From NCBI GenBank assembly GCA_004369085.1, contig ML210216.1:62001-126000 (forward strand): a DNA stretch of 64,000 bases, written 5' to 3'. A program made the translations under genes and the position numbers. Below the pieces are notes generated by a model that was not told where the DNA came from, ran no database searches, and worked only from the letters and a program-made list of their open reading frames with translations. Of this stretch, positions 35,008 through 47,097 are shown in pieces (the stretch's first letter is position 1; the number at the start of each line of letters is the position of its first letter). The stretch is from Coprinopsis marcescibilis (taxonomy: Eukaryota; Basidiomycota; Agaricomycetes; Agaricales; Psathyrellaceae).

Positions 35008-35255
35008 GACGAATGGGAGGGTGGAGGAGAGGGATGCGACACTAGTGACCAGAGTGGGCTGGGGAAAAAGCGCAACTCGGCCGACTTTATGTATCGAAGT
35101 GTATTTGATTTTGTTGTGATCAGCCTTCTGTCACACGAGGACTTGGTACATTTGGACAGGGATAATGATGGCCTGTCATGATGGGGCGGCGGTGAAACCT
35201 CTTGAACCTAACCATAAGGCCTGGTCCAAATTCCCCGTAGTTGGCTTCTGTGGAT
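34625..35255 (-). repeat. CFEM gene duplication, copy 2
   Basis: Inverted partner of 11410-12010. Homology begins about 250 bp upstream of the ATG (TGGCTTCTGTGGATACC) and ends a few codons into exon 3. Confidence 0.8.
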
Positions 35256-36016
35256 ACCAAAAACACCACATTAACTCTCAGGCGAAAGAACAGAATTCGG
35301 TCAAGATGGTGAAGGAAGCAGAGAAGTAGAATCACAAATAACCCGCCGCGTGTTGCCGCAGCCTCCGCTGCGCGACATCAGATGATTCAAGAATGCTGGT
35401 GGGGCCTGGCTGCGTTCTTCGACGCCTCTTCCTCGGTCTCTGTTGGGATGACTGACGACATTGGGAGAATTATATGTGAACAGAAAGTGGGGCAAGATCA
35501 TGAATGCAGATACTAGGTAATATAAATAGATATAAAACTCTCAGATTATGGATTGACCTGACGTCATGATCTTCGAAGCCTTCTTGTACCAGGTGGGAGT
35601 GGATTTTACCTCGGATATGGATACACTGCATGTGTATCTCCCTCAGGCTGTAACTCCTGCTTCTGAAGTCTGGTTCCGGCATATAGGTATGGCATATTCG
35701 CGAGTACATGAAGTTGGATTTTGATGCCGAGAACAATCGACCGTTTGGGACAGTATTGCATAATTTGCCTGGTGTGATCTACTCAAGACCAACGCAACGC
35801 ATGGCGCATGTCGTTTCTTGGAGTATCTCAAGTGGGCGCTTAACCATATGTAATTCTATATCTATGCTATCATCTTGAACTAACCGGAGACGACCAAGCA
35901 ACGTACTAGCGACATCCTCTAAATACAGAGGTCGACCTCGGTTTGCTCATACATCTTTAAGAAGGGGTATATATGTATGTACGCGTATGATGAATAGGTG
36001 ACGGTGTCGCACGTAT
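35008..36016. other. Promoter of the 34.4-kb CFEM gene; otherwise no gene seen
   Basis: The first 250 bp belong to the duplicated CFEM promoter. The rest is non-coding as far as I can tell. Confidence 0.45.
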
Positions 36017-36652
36017 TCAAAGGACGACCGCAGCAATGGCAGCGGCACCCATGGGAAGATATGCAGCAATCTGAGGTCTACTAGCGGCATTCTTCCGAGT
36101 GGTGGAGGTCGCGGGAGCGGGTGCTGTGCTCCGGGGAGAACTGGGGGATGCACTAGAGCTGCCAGTCGGTGGCCTGCTAGTTTCCGGTGGGACTTCAGTA
36201 CTAGGTGCCTGAGATTCGGGCGGCTCGCCGGTCTCAGACGCATTCGGTTCTCCTGTTTCGGAGGGTGACCCGGATTCAGATTCAGAGGAGGTTCCTGATC
36301 CACCAGCTGGAATTGCATGAGGCTCTGTTATTTACGGCCTCCCGGATATAGAATATAGAAGCGACATACGGCAATTCGACCGAACCTGGTCCATTGTGAT
36401 GCCCTCGCATGCAGAGACGCACGGCTCCATTGCTGGGAAGAAAGCCTCTGATGCACACATACATGCGAGATCCGTTCTGAGACGAGATTTTTAGTGTAAA
36501 GAAACATGTTGCCATGAATTATCTTACTCTTCGCAGCCCACAGCGGGCGCAACCGCTGCGATACAGACACCTGCGCATGCCGTTCCCTCGACTGTCTGGG
36601 CGGCGGCAAACCCAGCAAGGGCGACGGCAAGGATAACCTTTTGGACAAGCAT
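36017..36652 (-). CDS. CFEM-domain protein with Ser/Thr/Pro stalk and GPI-anchor signal
   Basis: Three exons (36528-36652, 36370-36476, 36017-36306) give 173 residues. Signal peptide MLVQKVILAVALAGFAAA. CFEM cysteines lie at 26, 30, 40, 47, 49, 61, 65 and 77, with TDLACMCAS and CVSAC matching the canonical pattern, including Asp before LACMC. A stalk rich in Ser, Pro, Glu and Thr (about residues 80-150) suits O-glycosylation in the wall. The C-terminus IAAYLPMGAAAIAAVVL is a GPI-attachment signal. It is not close in sequence to the other four CFEM genes here. A minus-strand TATA box lies 76 bp upstream of the ATG. Predicted role: surface haem/iron binding or wall structure; not provable from sequence. 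Confidence 0.9.
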
Positions 36653-39072
36653 ACTTTATAACTGAGATGAGAGAGATAGGATGATAACTGAAGGGAGGAT
36701 ACAGATGAATTACCAAGGCTTTCTCGATTTTATAGGTATGTGAGCCGTACGGGCGCTGATCCTTGAGATCAAAGACTTTTACAGGTCTATAAGGAAGCCT
36801 ACAGTTGCAAATAACTTGCAATACAGAACGCATGTCTGTGGACGTCCCAGTATCTAGTAATCGGATACATTTTGAAACCCAATAAACATTCTCATTAGTG
36901 GCGGAGCTTCGCTGCTGGGGTGCTAACTTGAAAGGCTGAAGCAGCGCGAGCGTAATCGATGGAGTATGTTCGAATCGACAGGCGAGAAGTAGGATGTATC
37001 AGATGCTAAGCACGCCTATCCACTGAAATTCGAGCCCACACAAACACAGACCCTACGACTCGGGTTGCCTTGCATCCGACATGTCTATACAGTTGATATC
37101 GCTTACCAAACGAGCTTCTTGGCTACGCGCTGATAATATCATTCAAATTTATGGAATCATCTTGTTTCAAGTATATATATACTTCGAACGTTCTCCGCCG
37201 GCCCTAGAAAATCTGGTCATTTTATTCGAGTAGAAGAACTAGCTCGTGATGGAACGAGTACCATTTACAGTGGTCGCTGTGGAATCTAAACTTGGGCTCC
37301 GTTGATCAGGTTCTATAGGTCGCTGACCGTCTGTGTTAGCCTTGCGAATGGCTCTCTGAATGGAGTCATGCAGTGGGCGGCAATTTCAACGCCGGTGTGT
37401 AGGTCCGCAGACTTATAGCCATCCTTCTTTCCGGTATTTTCCATTGGAAAGCCAGCCGTAATACTTTGAAAGATCGGGGGCCACACTCCTTGGCAATCGG
37501 AAGATCCTTGGGCTGACCTCCGTGACGTAACCTGTATGGGACGAATCCGCATATTGTCATTTGTCCCGGAACTTGAACCGCAAACACGCAATACAATGGG
37601 GTGTTGGCAAGTTATACGCAGAACGAGTTTTAACTGCATTCAGAAGGCAGGAATGATTGAAAATGCAAGTGTAAGGGAAATTTCCTGACTGTTCGGGATG
37701 AAATTGTTTTGCGACTGCTTGGGGAAAAGAGGGACATTCAAGGAAGTTTTATCTACGTATAGCATCTGACAACGCCATTTATCCCGACATGACCATAGCA
37801 AGCATGTCCATACATGTCGAAGAGCAGTTTGATGAAGCCCACTTTATCAAAATAGGACACACCCCTCCTCACACACGAGATACCACCAGCACTTACACCC
37901 CCACCTGTAACTCAGAACGCAGAAAGACCAAAGGTGTGTCAAATTCGAGTACCGACAACAAGGAATCGAGGATGACCCAAAATCCAAGGTGCTGGATGGG
38001 CATTAGGTGCTCCAGGTACACATCGATCTCAGGAATCGAGATTTCCTTGGACAGGAGGGAGAGCATGATGTGCTGGATGTCAATGCTTTAGCGCATAATT
38101 GTGTTTCATATGACGTCGCTGTTGGCGTTGGAGATTTGGTGAAGCTATAATTGGATTCTTTTAATTTTGTATTTGCAGATTGAGGCAAAGATCCAGGTGT
38201 GACATGCGCAATTTTGTGGGTGGGTGGCCTTGAGAATGGTGAGGTCGAGGTCAGGAGGCCTACAGCCCTGCTATTTGATCGAGCTTGTGGCTGTGCCACC
38301 CAGTCGAAGGCAGCCAGTGCCCGTGCTTGGAATATCCCCACAGACTACTCCAGTAGTAAGTCTTCTCGCTATGCATTGATACAGACAGACTCGGAGTGCC
38401 GCGTCAAAGTTTGACCCCCGCGGGTTACCGCTGTCGGCCGACCTTTCGCTGGCAGACTGCAAGGTTCTTGTCATCGTCATCGAACAATTGTAGGAGGAAT
38501 CAAGTTGCAAGGCATATCAGTCCTGTGAAATTACCCTCCCTTTCCAAGAGGCAGAGGGCAAAACCACATGAATTGTGACGGGCTGAGCTCTGGAGTCTGA
38601 TATGACCTCGACTTTGATCGACTTCCGTAAGATGGTGATAATATTCACGAGGAGTTTTAAAGTAATGAAACGATGAGCGCTGGAGCTTGCTAGATCTACT
38701 CAGGGCAATCGTATGGTCCCTTCACTGTCCGTGTATACCTCAAGTGGTTGTTTTGAAACTACCGGCCTTGGCGGGGAGGGAAAAGCTTCCATGGCCTTGC
38801 CGTGGCCTGATGGACTTTGGAAAGCGCTTATTGTGGAGTATACAAAGTATCTCAATGACTCAGTATGAGGCGAGATACGTAACGAATTGAGCCCTGACCT
38901 TTTTTCGCCGCCCCTCGAGGCTGGGATAGTGATTTGAGAAGCGTCACCGTGCGAATGACTCATCATCAATCCTTCATAGGTAACCCCAACTCGCAAATAT
39001 ATTATTCATCCACCGTTTTTGCGTGTGCTTCCCCTCCGCAACATTCTCCTGATCGTTTGGCCAACGAAAAAT
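36653..39072. other. Long intergenic region; possible exon remnant near 37.9-38.1 kb
   Basis: No complete gene. On the minus strand at about 37897-38068 a 57-codon frame reads like real protein (LLSKEISIPEIDVYLEHLM, then LGFWVILDSLLSVLEFDTPL), but I cannot join it to other exons and do not recognise it. A minus-strand ATG frame at 37313-37639 (108 codons) has no recognisable features. Confidence 0.4.
36728..36734 (-). promoter_or_regulatory. TATA box of the 36.0-kb CFEM gene
   Basis: TATAAAA on the minus strand, about 76 bp upstream of the start codon. Confidence 0.5.
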
Positions 39073-40215
39073 ATGGATCAACCTCTCCCCTTCAGACTCT
39101 TCGTGGACGACGCCTCCCTAGACGTACATTACAGCCCTGTACAGGCCTGGACTACCATATATGGAGCCTATGGATATGCAAACACGCATCACTTGAGCAC
39201 CGACCCAGATGCGCGGGCAATTTTCAAGTTCAGAGGTCCGTTATCGCATGAGTTCGATGCTAAGCAGCTTAATAAAACTGATTGTGTAGGTGTTTCAATC
39301 GAGTATCATGCGCCATTGTGGGCAAGAACTATCTCTACGATGCTCATATTCGATGGAGGTTCACCCGAGACTCTGAATCTCAGTGATCCTATGATAGAAC
39401 CCAGACCGGATGGGATTGTAACTACTCCATCTCAGGTGCGCTGGGTATTCTATAACTTGGATCCAGCCACGGAGCACGAGCTGGTGGTTCAGGCTCCTCC
39501 GATCGCAGGAGGCCAAGCTATCGTAGATTTGTTCGTGTACGTTGCCTTCTCCGTGTAGTCTAGACACTTATGTGTTGGCTGATTGTATTGGGTACTCAGC
39601 GTCGGAACAGGCGACATATCATCTACCTCCGCGTCTTCATTCGTATCTCGGCCACACAAAACAGAAATTCCACCACGCACATCGCCGGATTGGAACAACT
39701 TGTCCGAGTCTGAGTCTCCTACTACGAGGAGCAGAACAACAACGATCAGTATTGCGGTTGGGTGCTCTGTTGCTGGGTTATCCGTGATCATTGCGTGCCT
39801 CGCCTGCTTCTTTCTCTGGCGACGAAAACGACAAACCGAGAACAAGCGATTTCAGTTACGAACCATCATTTCGCCCTTCGATGATATTAGGGCTCTAGGA
39901 ATAGCACGCCGGCGCTTGCCTTGTCCATTACCACGCCATCCGCTAAAACAAGCGCTACAAGCGACTCCGCCAATGCGTGTAGTCAATTTGGCGCCTGTCA
40001 TCAAACGGCCGGAAGGTGACGGTTCACCAGGAAGGCCACATCCTGTTAGCACAAATCCCAGGCCAAGAAGTACATCAATGGTGGAAAGCAATGTGATTGT
40101 CGCAGACCAGGGTGCTCTAGTACGGCGTCATACAGACAGTGGAATTCGCCTGCCGGACACACAGATTCCCGCGAGACCTATGATAGATCTACCCCCGGAG
40201 TATACAGAAACTTGA
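39073..40215 (+). CDS. Single-pass receptor-like protein, ectodomain-TM family (copy 1), PPEY tail
   Basis: Three exons (39073-39235, 39290-39536, 39600-40215) give 341 residues. The ectodomain starts FVDDASLDVHYSP, has FKFRG at the phase-1 intron and continues SIEYHAPLWARTISTMLIFD. It then runs to IVDLFV at the phase-2 intron. After a Ser/Thr-rich stalk comes one TM helix (TISIAVGCSVAGLSVIIACL), a basic RRKRQ stop-transfer and a tail with PPMRVVNLAPVIK. It ends in MIDLPPEYTET, a PPxY motif. The ectodomain looks all-beta (jelly-roll or galactose-binding-like), an inference from strand-like alternation. Intron positions equal those of the other four copies. Oddly, it has no signal peptide after the first ATG. 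A hydrophobic stretch is readable just upstream in frame but without an ATG. Function unknown. Confidence 0.8.
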
Positions 40216-40839
40216 ATAGATGGTACCAGTCTCCAGCAAAAATTAAATGTCTGCAGATGGAAATAAACCTTGAGGCCTTGCGCATATAGGACGTTTAGTG
40301 GTGCAATGGTAGCTATCATAGTGCTCGGGAGGATGAGGTGCCAGCGGGGTAATTGGCTTTTCTACGACTGGAGGCGAAGAGATGACTTGCCGAGACAGTC
40401 TCTGCGATGAAACGCCTCGTAGAACTGCGGTCGCACTTAGTCTATTGAAGCCGCGATGAGTTTAAGCGCCCGTTAGAATTCATCGCAACCATCAGATGCT
40501 TCGATCTCCCAACTTGTCCCAGAAGAACTTGTGATACTGATGATAACCCCAGTTTACTTCTCACCATTGACACGATTTGATGAGTCGCGTAGACGACCTG
40601 ATAATACAATATATGTGACGAACTGATTATTGGCCGCCTAAGGTGTCGCCGGCCAACGCTTCGGACGAGGTATTTCAATAAAAACAAGGCTCCAAAACAG
40701 TTGCTTTCGTGAGAAACTGTTCGAACTTCTCCCTTCCATGAAATTTTAGCTAAGAAAACTCTCACACGTCGTTGATTCATTTAATGGCAACCCTTGATCA
40801 AAAGGTGTATCCCTCCTCTCCTCCATCTGACGCCACACC
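40216..40839. other. Intergenic region between receptor-like copies 1 and 2
   Basis: No gene seen. It must contain the promoter of copy 2. A minus-strand frame at 40442-40780 has no recognisable feature. Confidence 0.45.
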
Positions 40840-41877
40840 ATGGAGCAGCCTGTGCCTCAGCGTCGCTTCTTGGACGATGACTCCCCAGAGATTGTGTACA
40901 GCCCCCCAGATGGCTGGCTTAAACCAGAATTACCAAATGGTGGCGACTTTGGCGACGCGCTTCATGTGTCCATTGTTGCAGAAGCACGGGCAACTCTCAG
41001 GTTTAGAGGCAAGTGTTCATTGATTACAGGCATGAGCACGACACTGTATCATCGAGACTGATATAAATGCAATCTGATTTCCAAGGTGTTGGAATCGAGT
41101 ACCACTCGCGATTATATGCAAGCGAGATAAGGACGACGCTCACTCTCGATAATGGCCGGCCTATAGTCCTGAGCCTGAGGGATCCCGCGTTTCTGCCCAT
41201 GCCAGACGGACCCTCAACCACAGGACTCGAGCTGCGGTGGAGAGCTGATAATTTGAGCCTGGAGACTGAACACGAGTTCGTGATGGAGGCTCCAGCCGGA
41301 CCTGGAGGGATGGGCCTTGTGGATTTGCTGGTGTACGTCCGGCTCTACACCCAGTAGGTGTCTCAACTGACTTCTTCACGTCTTCAGCGTCAGCGTGATG
41401 GATAGTAGCCCCCTGGCAGCGCCAAGCTCAACGTTTTCATTTCCGCCCCGTCCACTCGAAACTTTGCCTATCGACGGGCCCGAGCCCGCTCCACCTGTGA
41501 ATGAGACAAGCCCGACGATTGGTATTGCTGTAGGGAGCTCGCTAGGGGGGTTATTCGTCATTGCAAGCGTTATTATCTACCTTTTCTGGCGCAGGAGGCG
41601 AAGAAGAGCTCGACTGGATCGATCCAAATCACCGGGAAACATTTCGCCTTTCGTCAGTTCTACGGATGACTTTATGATTTCAGCGCAAGCCCTACCAGCG
41701 AGCCCCCCGATGTGCGTGGTAGATCTGGCTCCCGTGATCAAACAGCGGAATGGCAGCCCTTCGAAATCGGCAGTTGTTTCCCTCGACACTACACCCACAC
41801 AACCGCGTTCAGACGCGAGGAATGTAGAGATCAATGCAGCTATAGCGGATCCTCAGATGACAGTGAATACTGTGTAG
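40840..41877 (+). CDS. Receptor-like protein, ectodomain-TM family (copy 2), tail truncated by nonsense change
   Basis: Exons 40840-41008, 41086-41332 and 41388-41877 give 301 residues. Ectodomain: RRFLDDDSPEIVYSPPDGW, RFRG at intron 1, IEYHSRLYASEIRTTLTLD, LVDLLV at intron 2. TM: TIGIAVGSSLGGLFVIASVI with polybasic RRRRRRAR. The tail (SKSPGNISPFV, MCVVDLAPVIKQ) is nearly identical to the CFEM-TM gene at 11.6 kb. It stops at TAG 41875-41877, where the other gene has CAG. Beyond the stop the same frame continues for 31 codons, through ELPPEYTEA, to TAA at 41971-41973. Intron 1 needs a GC donor (AGAG/GCAAGT). There is no signal peptide and a stop lies just upstream of the ATG. The gene may be on its way to loss or encode a shortened form. 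Confidence 0.78.
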
Positions 41878-41970
41878 ATGCGGCATACAGACAGTGGAGT
41901 TCGCCTCCAGCCCACCGAAGTTCAGATACGAACAGTGATAGAAGAGCTCCCTCCAGAATACACTGAGGCC
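41513..41970 (+). repeat. TM/cytoplasmic-tail module, copy 2
   Basis: Same-orientation homologue of 12047-12510; it extends past the premature TAG at 41875, which shows that the full tail is ancestral. Confidence 0.85.
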
Positions 41971-43525
41971 TAATGGATCGCACCCACTGGAGTGGTCCGT
42001 GGGGACATTGCAGGAGCGGGCACTGGCTGACTGGGCAGGCTCGGTCGCGTCGAGTTGTCAGGCGATGGGCAGGCAAAGGGTGTCTGTCTCCTGCAGTCGC
42101 GGCGGAGGGCTATCGACTGGGCGGCACAGCCATGATCTCGATCTAATCTATCGATATAGCAAAGTACTTACCTAGTAATGCAGTCTTCGACCCCGTTATA
42201 TTACTGCCTGACATTGATACAGCTAGGTGACACGAGGGAGTATGCTACGAGTATTCTGAAAGGCTGGGGGCCCGGGGCACAGCTCTGAGTCTGAGGCTCT
42301 AAACACAGCCAGAGATACTAAGACCTCGAACAAGTTACAGAAATATTTCTTTGCCTTGGCGTCATTTCTGACGGTAAATCAAATCTCGGTACTTGAAGAG
42401 CTGCGTAGCCGTGTCTACCGTAAATGTGTGTGTCGGTGGTACTAAGGGGAGAACTCAAGAGCTCAACCAGGTCACTGGAACCAAATAAGCAATCAGCACA
42501 GCCATCAGACCCCGACCAATCGCGCCGCATGACGCATCTCGCACCCCGAGTCTTCTTCTCCCATCCCACTCCATCCCGTCAACGTCTGAATCCCACCATT
42601 ACCCAAACATCTTGTACACACTCCTAGCTACACCCACTCGCCACATGCCACTGTCACAACCTTTGAAATCAATCCCATCCATATGTCACGCCAACGCCAA
42701 CGCCAACAACAGACATTCCGCAACTTTTCGCAACCTTTTCCGTCTGTCGTGAACCTGACACCTGTGCGCAGAATCATGGCCAACCCCTGGGCCCTGATGA
42801 TAACGGATGTGGAAGGATGGCGTTGTTGAACGGACCACGGTAAGTGCTGAGAACGAAGTGTGGGCAACTTTTACGGTAACCCTGGTTCTAACTTCTCCGA
42901 TTTGTGTCTAGCGGAAGCTAGATAATTTGATATACATAGCGGGCGTGGATGGATGTCTATCAGAATAGGCATCCTCTGCGTTTTCGCTCTCGCTTTTACT
43001 GTCTGCGGCGGGAATCCCAATCCTGCTCTAGTAAACGACGGCTGGCTGAGTGAGTGCTCCTTTCGTTTGGATGCGATTCGGAGAAGATTAACGTAGTGAT
43101 GTCCACAAAGGTTCTGTAAACTTGCAACATAGTTGTGAAATTTCTCCGAGCAAACCGCGTATCGCCTACGAAAACTCCAGTTGTACACAAATACATAGAA
43201 GGATCAGAAGCTATATCCTTCACGTTCGCCTTACCCAACGATATCTGTCGCTTGCCACAAGCCGATAGATACGTAGGACGTGTCGATCAGCAAGGACGTC
43301 CGAGCAGTCGCGGCTGGATTTTCTGCTCAGCGAGCCTGGCTGCCTTGGTCATCGGTATTGGCACCACGCAGTGAGGTAAGATCTTATTCTGCAGCCCATA
43401 AATACCCACCGATTTACTTCCTTATGGGCAGACACCCCGAGGAAGAGAGGTTCTAGCGCAAAGCAAGCAATCTATCCGCCGTTCTCCAACAGAAAACCTT
43501 CTCGCCGAACTACATCATAACCGGG
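41878..43525. other. Intergenic region, no gene seen
   Basis: The first 95 bp are the untranslated remnant of the copy 2 tail. The rest shows overlapping motif-less frames on both strands. The right end is the promoter of the acyl-CoA ligase gene. Confidence 0.45.
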
Positions 43526-46500
43526 ATGTCTTGCAAAAGCACGGGCACGAACTCGGACGCCATGGCCCCACCACCCACAGCCAAAGCGATAGTGTACGCC
43601 TCCCTCGCACCCCCTGTCCCTGTGATCCGCGAGAGCATCTTCACCTACCTGTTCGATGCGGACTCTGGCGCGCCTGGAGCCCCTCCGTCGACCGACCCCT
43701 CGGCAAAAGCCCAACCAACCGATTTGGCGTTTGTGGACGCCAAAACGGGGACCACGCTCACCCGCGGGCAGGTGGAGAATCTGGCGCTGCGGCTGGCGTG
43801 GGGGCTGAGGAACAGGATCCGTCTTGATGGAGGTGGGCGGGGACTGAGGAGGCTGAAGAGGGGTGATACTGTCATGATCATGAGCCCGAATTCGTTGGCC
43901 TGGCCTGCTGTTTTGTTTGGGTAAGTGCACTTTAAATTACTACTCTTGTCCTTCGCCATTTCGTCATTTTCGCCGTACTTGTGGGTTACAGGAAAGCTAA
44001 CGACATTGAATGTATGTTTTAGATGTGTAGCGGCCGGACTGCGGATCTCGTTTGCAGGTTGCGGGTCCACTGCGCGCGACCTTGCGTTCCAGTATGAGGA
44101 TTCCAAGCCGTCTGTTGTGCTTTGCGCGGGGGATTTGGTCGGCGTTGTGAAGGAGATGTTTGGATTGGTTGGTGTGAAGGGGGATGTGGAGGAGAGGATT
44201 TGGGTTATGGATCGGGTGTGGGAAGGGAAGGACCTGAGGAGTGAAGAGCAGACGCAGGCAAAGGTTGGAGCTAGAGTACAGGGCGCACGGGATGCCCTGG
44301 ACCTTGTCTTGGGACCAGCTCTGGAGCGTGCGGAAAGGTTCGATTCGGATGATTCGGAAGAGACTGTGTATGTGTGTTATAGCTCTGGTACGACCGGGAG
44401 ACCTAAAGGCGTCGAGGTGTGTTCTTGCTCTCATTCTCTCCTTCTCGTGAAGTCCCTTGGTGGCTTCCCTTGCATGTTTCATTCTCGAAACGTCGTTTCC
44501 AGATTCTTAAACTGACCTAGGTTTATATTATTGCAGACTTCGCATAAGAACGTGTGCAGTGTGCTTGGTATGACGCATGCGTTGTGGAAGGGCTGTGACA
44601 CGGAAAGGGATGTGTATTTGGCGATTCTGCCTGTTTATCATATGTTTGGTGAGTGTATGGGGTATACGTGGCTGTTCGTTGCTAATCTGCTACCCCATTT
44701 GCCCCTTCTTCCTTCCTCTGTCTCTCTCTGTCTGAATATACATCTGCCTCACTTTATTTCTCTCTCTGCCTCTCGGTGTAACACAGGCCTGGTGATATCG
44801 ATTCATTACCCATTCTGGCGCGGCAAGCCGGTGGTGATTGATAGCGGATTCACGGCGGAGGGCTTTTGTAGTGCTGTGGAGCAGTATAGATGCACCTCGC
44901 TCCTGCTCGTTCCGCCGATCTTGCTGGAGCTGAGTGAATTCAAAGGTGAGTTTTGCGATTGCGGGTGTTTGGTTTTGGCTATACCGGTACCTCAGGCTCC
45001 TTTATGCTGGTTCTTGCGTCTGCGCCTTGCTGCCTTTCGTCTTGTTCGAGTTTCATATGCAGTCTTGGGGTTTCTGTTACTCTTTGCTTTCGACTCTCTT
45101 GTGCGCTCTGCTGAAACTGGACTATTTGCGTAGATTTGGATCGGTATGATTTAAGGAGCGTGACGAATATCTCGTCGGGTGCTGCGCCGCTTTCGGTTGC
45201 GTTGGCGGGGAAGGTGTTGAATAGGCTCAGGAAGCAGGGTGCGGATGTGTTGCTTTTGCAGGGTGAGTGTCGGTATTCGCAGTTTCGTTATTCGATGTGG
45301 TTTCGGTCGACTAGGAGGGAGCGTTGTGTGATTGTTTGTCAGGCAGACGATCGCGATGGTCTCGTATCCTCCCTTACTCAAGCTCCCCCGCTCTTCGAAT
45401 GCTCCATTACTGATGCCCCTATCGCTTGCAGGCTGCGGCTCGACGGAGACGACGTGTCCGGCGCAGATCGTCGCGCCTGAGGATTCGGTGCGCAAGTTTG
45501 GGAGTGTGGGGCAGTTGTTGCCGAACATTGAGGCGAGGATTGTTATTGAGGATGACGCCGATGAAGGGGAGGGTGGAGTAACGAGGATGAGGGAGGCTGC
45601 GGAGGGGGAGGAGGGGGAGATGTGGTTGCGGGGGCCTACTATCTGCAAGGTGAGTAAGGCGATCGTGTCTCCTCTTGCTCGAATATGTGTTTTTAAGAGG
45701 ACATTGGAATGGAATGCTCATGTGGTTTGGACCGTTTAGGGCTATCTGAACAATCCTGCTGCGAATGCGGCGACGTGGACTGCTGATGGGTGGTTTAGGA
45801 CTGGAGATGTGTTGAGGAGGGACGCGGATGGGTATTATTATATTATGGATCGGAAGAAGGAGATGTTGAAATACAAGGTTCGTTGTTGATTTGAGGTTTT
45901 TGGGCGCGTGCTTATCATGGTTGTGTTTGCGCATTGTAGGGCCACCAAGGTGCGTGCGGACGATCGGAACGCGCGACTGACGTAGTCTGACCACGCTGCG
46001 TAGTCGCACCTGCGGAACTTGAGGCTGTACTCATGGAGAACGGTGAGATTGGGGATGCGGGCGTCATTGGGATTATGGATGAGTATAGTGGGAATGAACT
46101 TCCAAGGTGAGGGTCCCGGTTTCGAGTGGGATGCTTGGTTGTCCAGGGCTATACCGATGCTGATTTCGTGTTACGTTACTAGGGCGTACGTCAGGCCGTC
46201 TGACCCATCTGTTCTCCAAGACGAGGCGAGGAAGGTGAACTTTGAGAAGAGGATCGAGGGGTGGGTCAAGACACAGGTGTCGGCGTGGAAGTATCTTCGA
46301 GGAGGTACGTACTGCGTTGTTATGAGGATGTTTCTTAGTCCTACTACGTGATGTTTTGTTGTTTCGGTTGTGCTGATGCGCAGTCGGTCTTCAAGGAGTA
46401 GTTGCCATCCCTGACGTCCCTAAAAGGTGCGAGGTTCTTTCTTTCGGTGCGTTTGGATAAGCGGTGCTGATTAATCGGTTGATTTGGGTTGGCAGTGCTA

Positions 46501-46589
46501 CGGGCAAGATTTTGAGGAAGGAACTGCGCGAGTGGGCAAAGAAGGATAAACTGGGTCGAGGAGAAAGAAAGCACATTGCGAGATTGTAG
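43526..46589 (+). CDS. 4-coumarate-CoA-ligase-like acyl-CoA synthetase (ANL superfamily)
   Basis: Adenylate-forming enzyme that couples a carboxylic acid (phenylpropanoid, fatty or similar) to CoA via an acyl-AMP. Twelve exons: 43526-43920, 44023-44416, 44537-44648, 44787-44945, 45134-45262, 45432-45649, 45740-45877, 45940-45949 (10 nt), 46004-46106, 46193-46304, 46384-46426, 46496-46589. Motifs in order: [13 protein letters not shown] (P-loop), [49 protein letters not shown] (hinge and A8) and [13 protein letters not shown] with the catalytic Lys. It ends in IARL, so ARL may serve as a PTS1 peroxisome signal. All catalytic motifs are intact. It sits alone among surface-protein genes, with no polyketide or terpene partner nearby. 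Substrate unknown. Confidence 0.9.
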
Positions 46590-47097
46590 CGGTTATAGAT
46601 ACGTCATACGTATCCTAGGTTATTATAATTGAATTTTTCGGCAGACAATTTCGGGCCAAGCCTGATGCAAGATGGCAAGCGTCATCAGTTCAGCCATTAT
46701 GATTGTGGCACTTGGCAGGAAACTTGGACGGGGGCGATTAGAAAGATGGGTGCTTCAACGTGCTCGGTATCTAGGACGGTGTGTCCTGCAGCATTGCGTC
46801 GAGCCATGACTGGAGGCAGCGCTTTATGCGTTAAAACAAAGGTGTAAGATGTACAAGGGCAAGGGCGCTTGGCAGTGATCGATGGCACAGGGGTTGATTT
46901 GGCCGAAAGCGGGAACATGATGCCAAGAAGGAAAAATGTCATGTGACCGGTGACACAGTCCTGTGCGGTTTATTTACTGATGGGATTTGGGCTGCCCTCA
47001 TGTTCCTTTGCTTCTGGGACATGATAACTATCGTCGCCGTGTTCACTGGTCATTGCTAGCCGAATCTCCCCTTTTTTCTACTATCTCTAATAACTTG
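46590..47097. other. Intergenic region, promoter of receptor-like copy 3
   Basis: No gene seen between the ligase stop and the next ATG on the same strand. Confidence 0.45.

Noticed and set aside
37313..37639. 108-codon minus-strand ATG frame
   Set aside because: No signal peptide, motif or splice partners; composition is not distinctive.
43472..46009. Long minus-strand frames opposite the CoA-ligase gene
   Set aside because: They are rich in Arg/Pro/His as expected for the complement of a coding region and overlap intact ligase exons.
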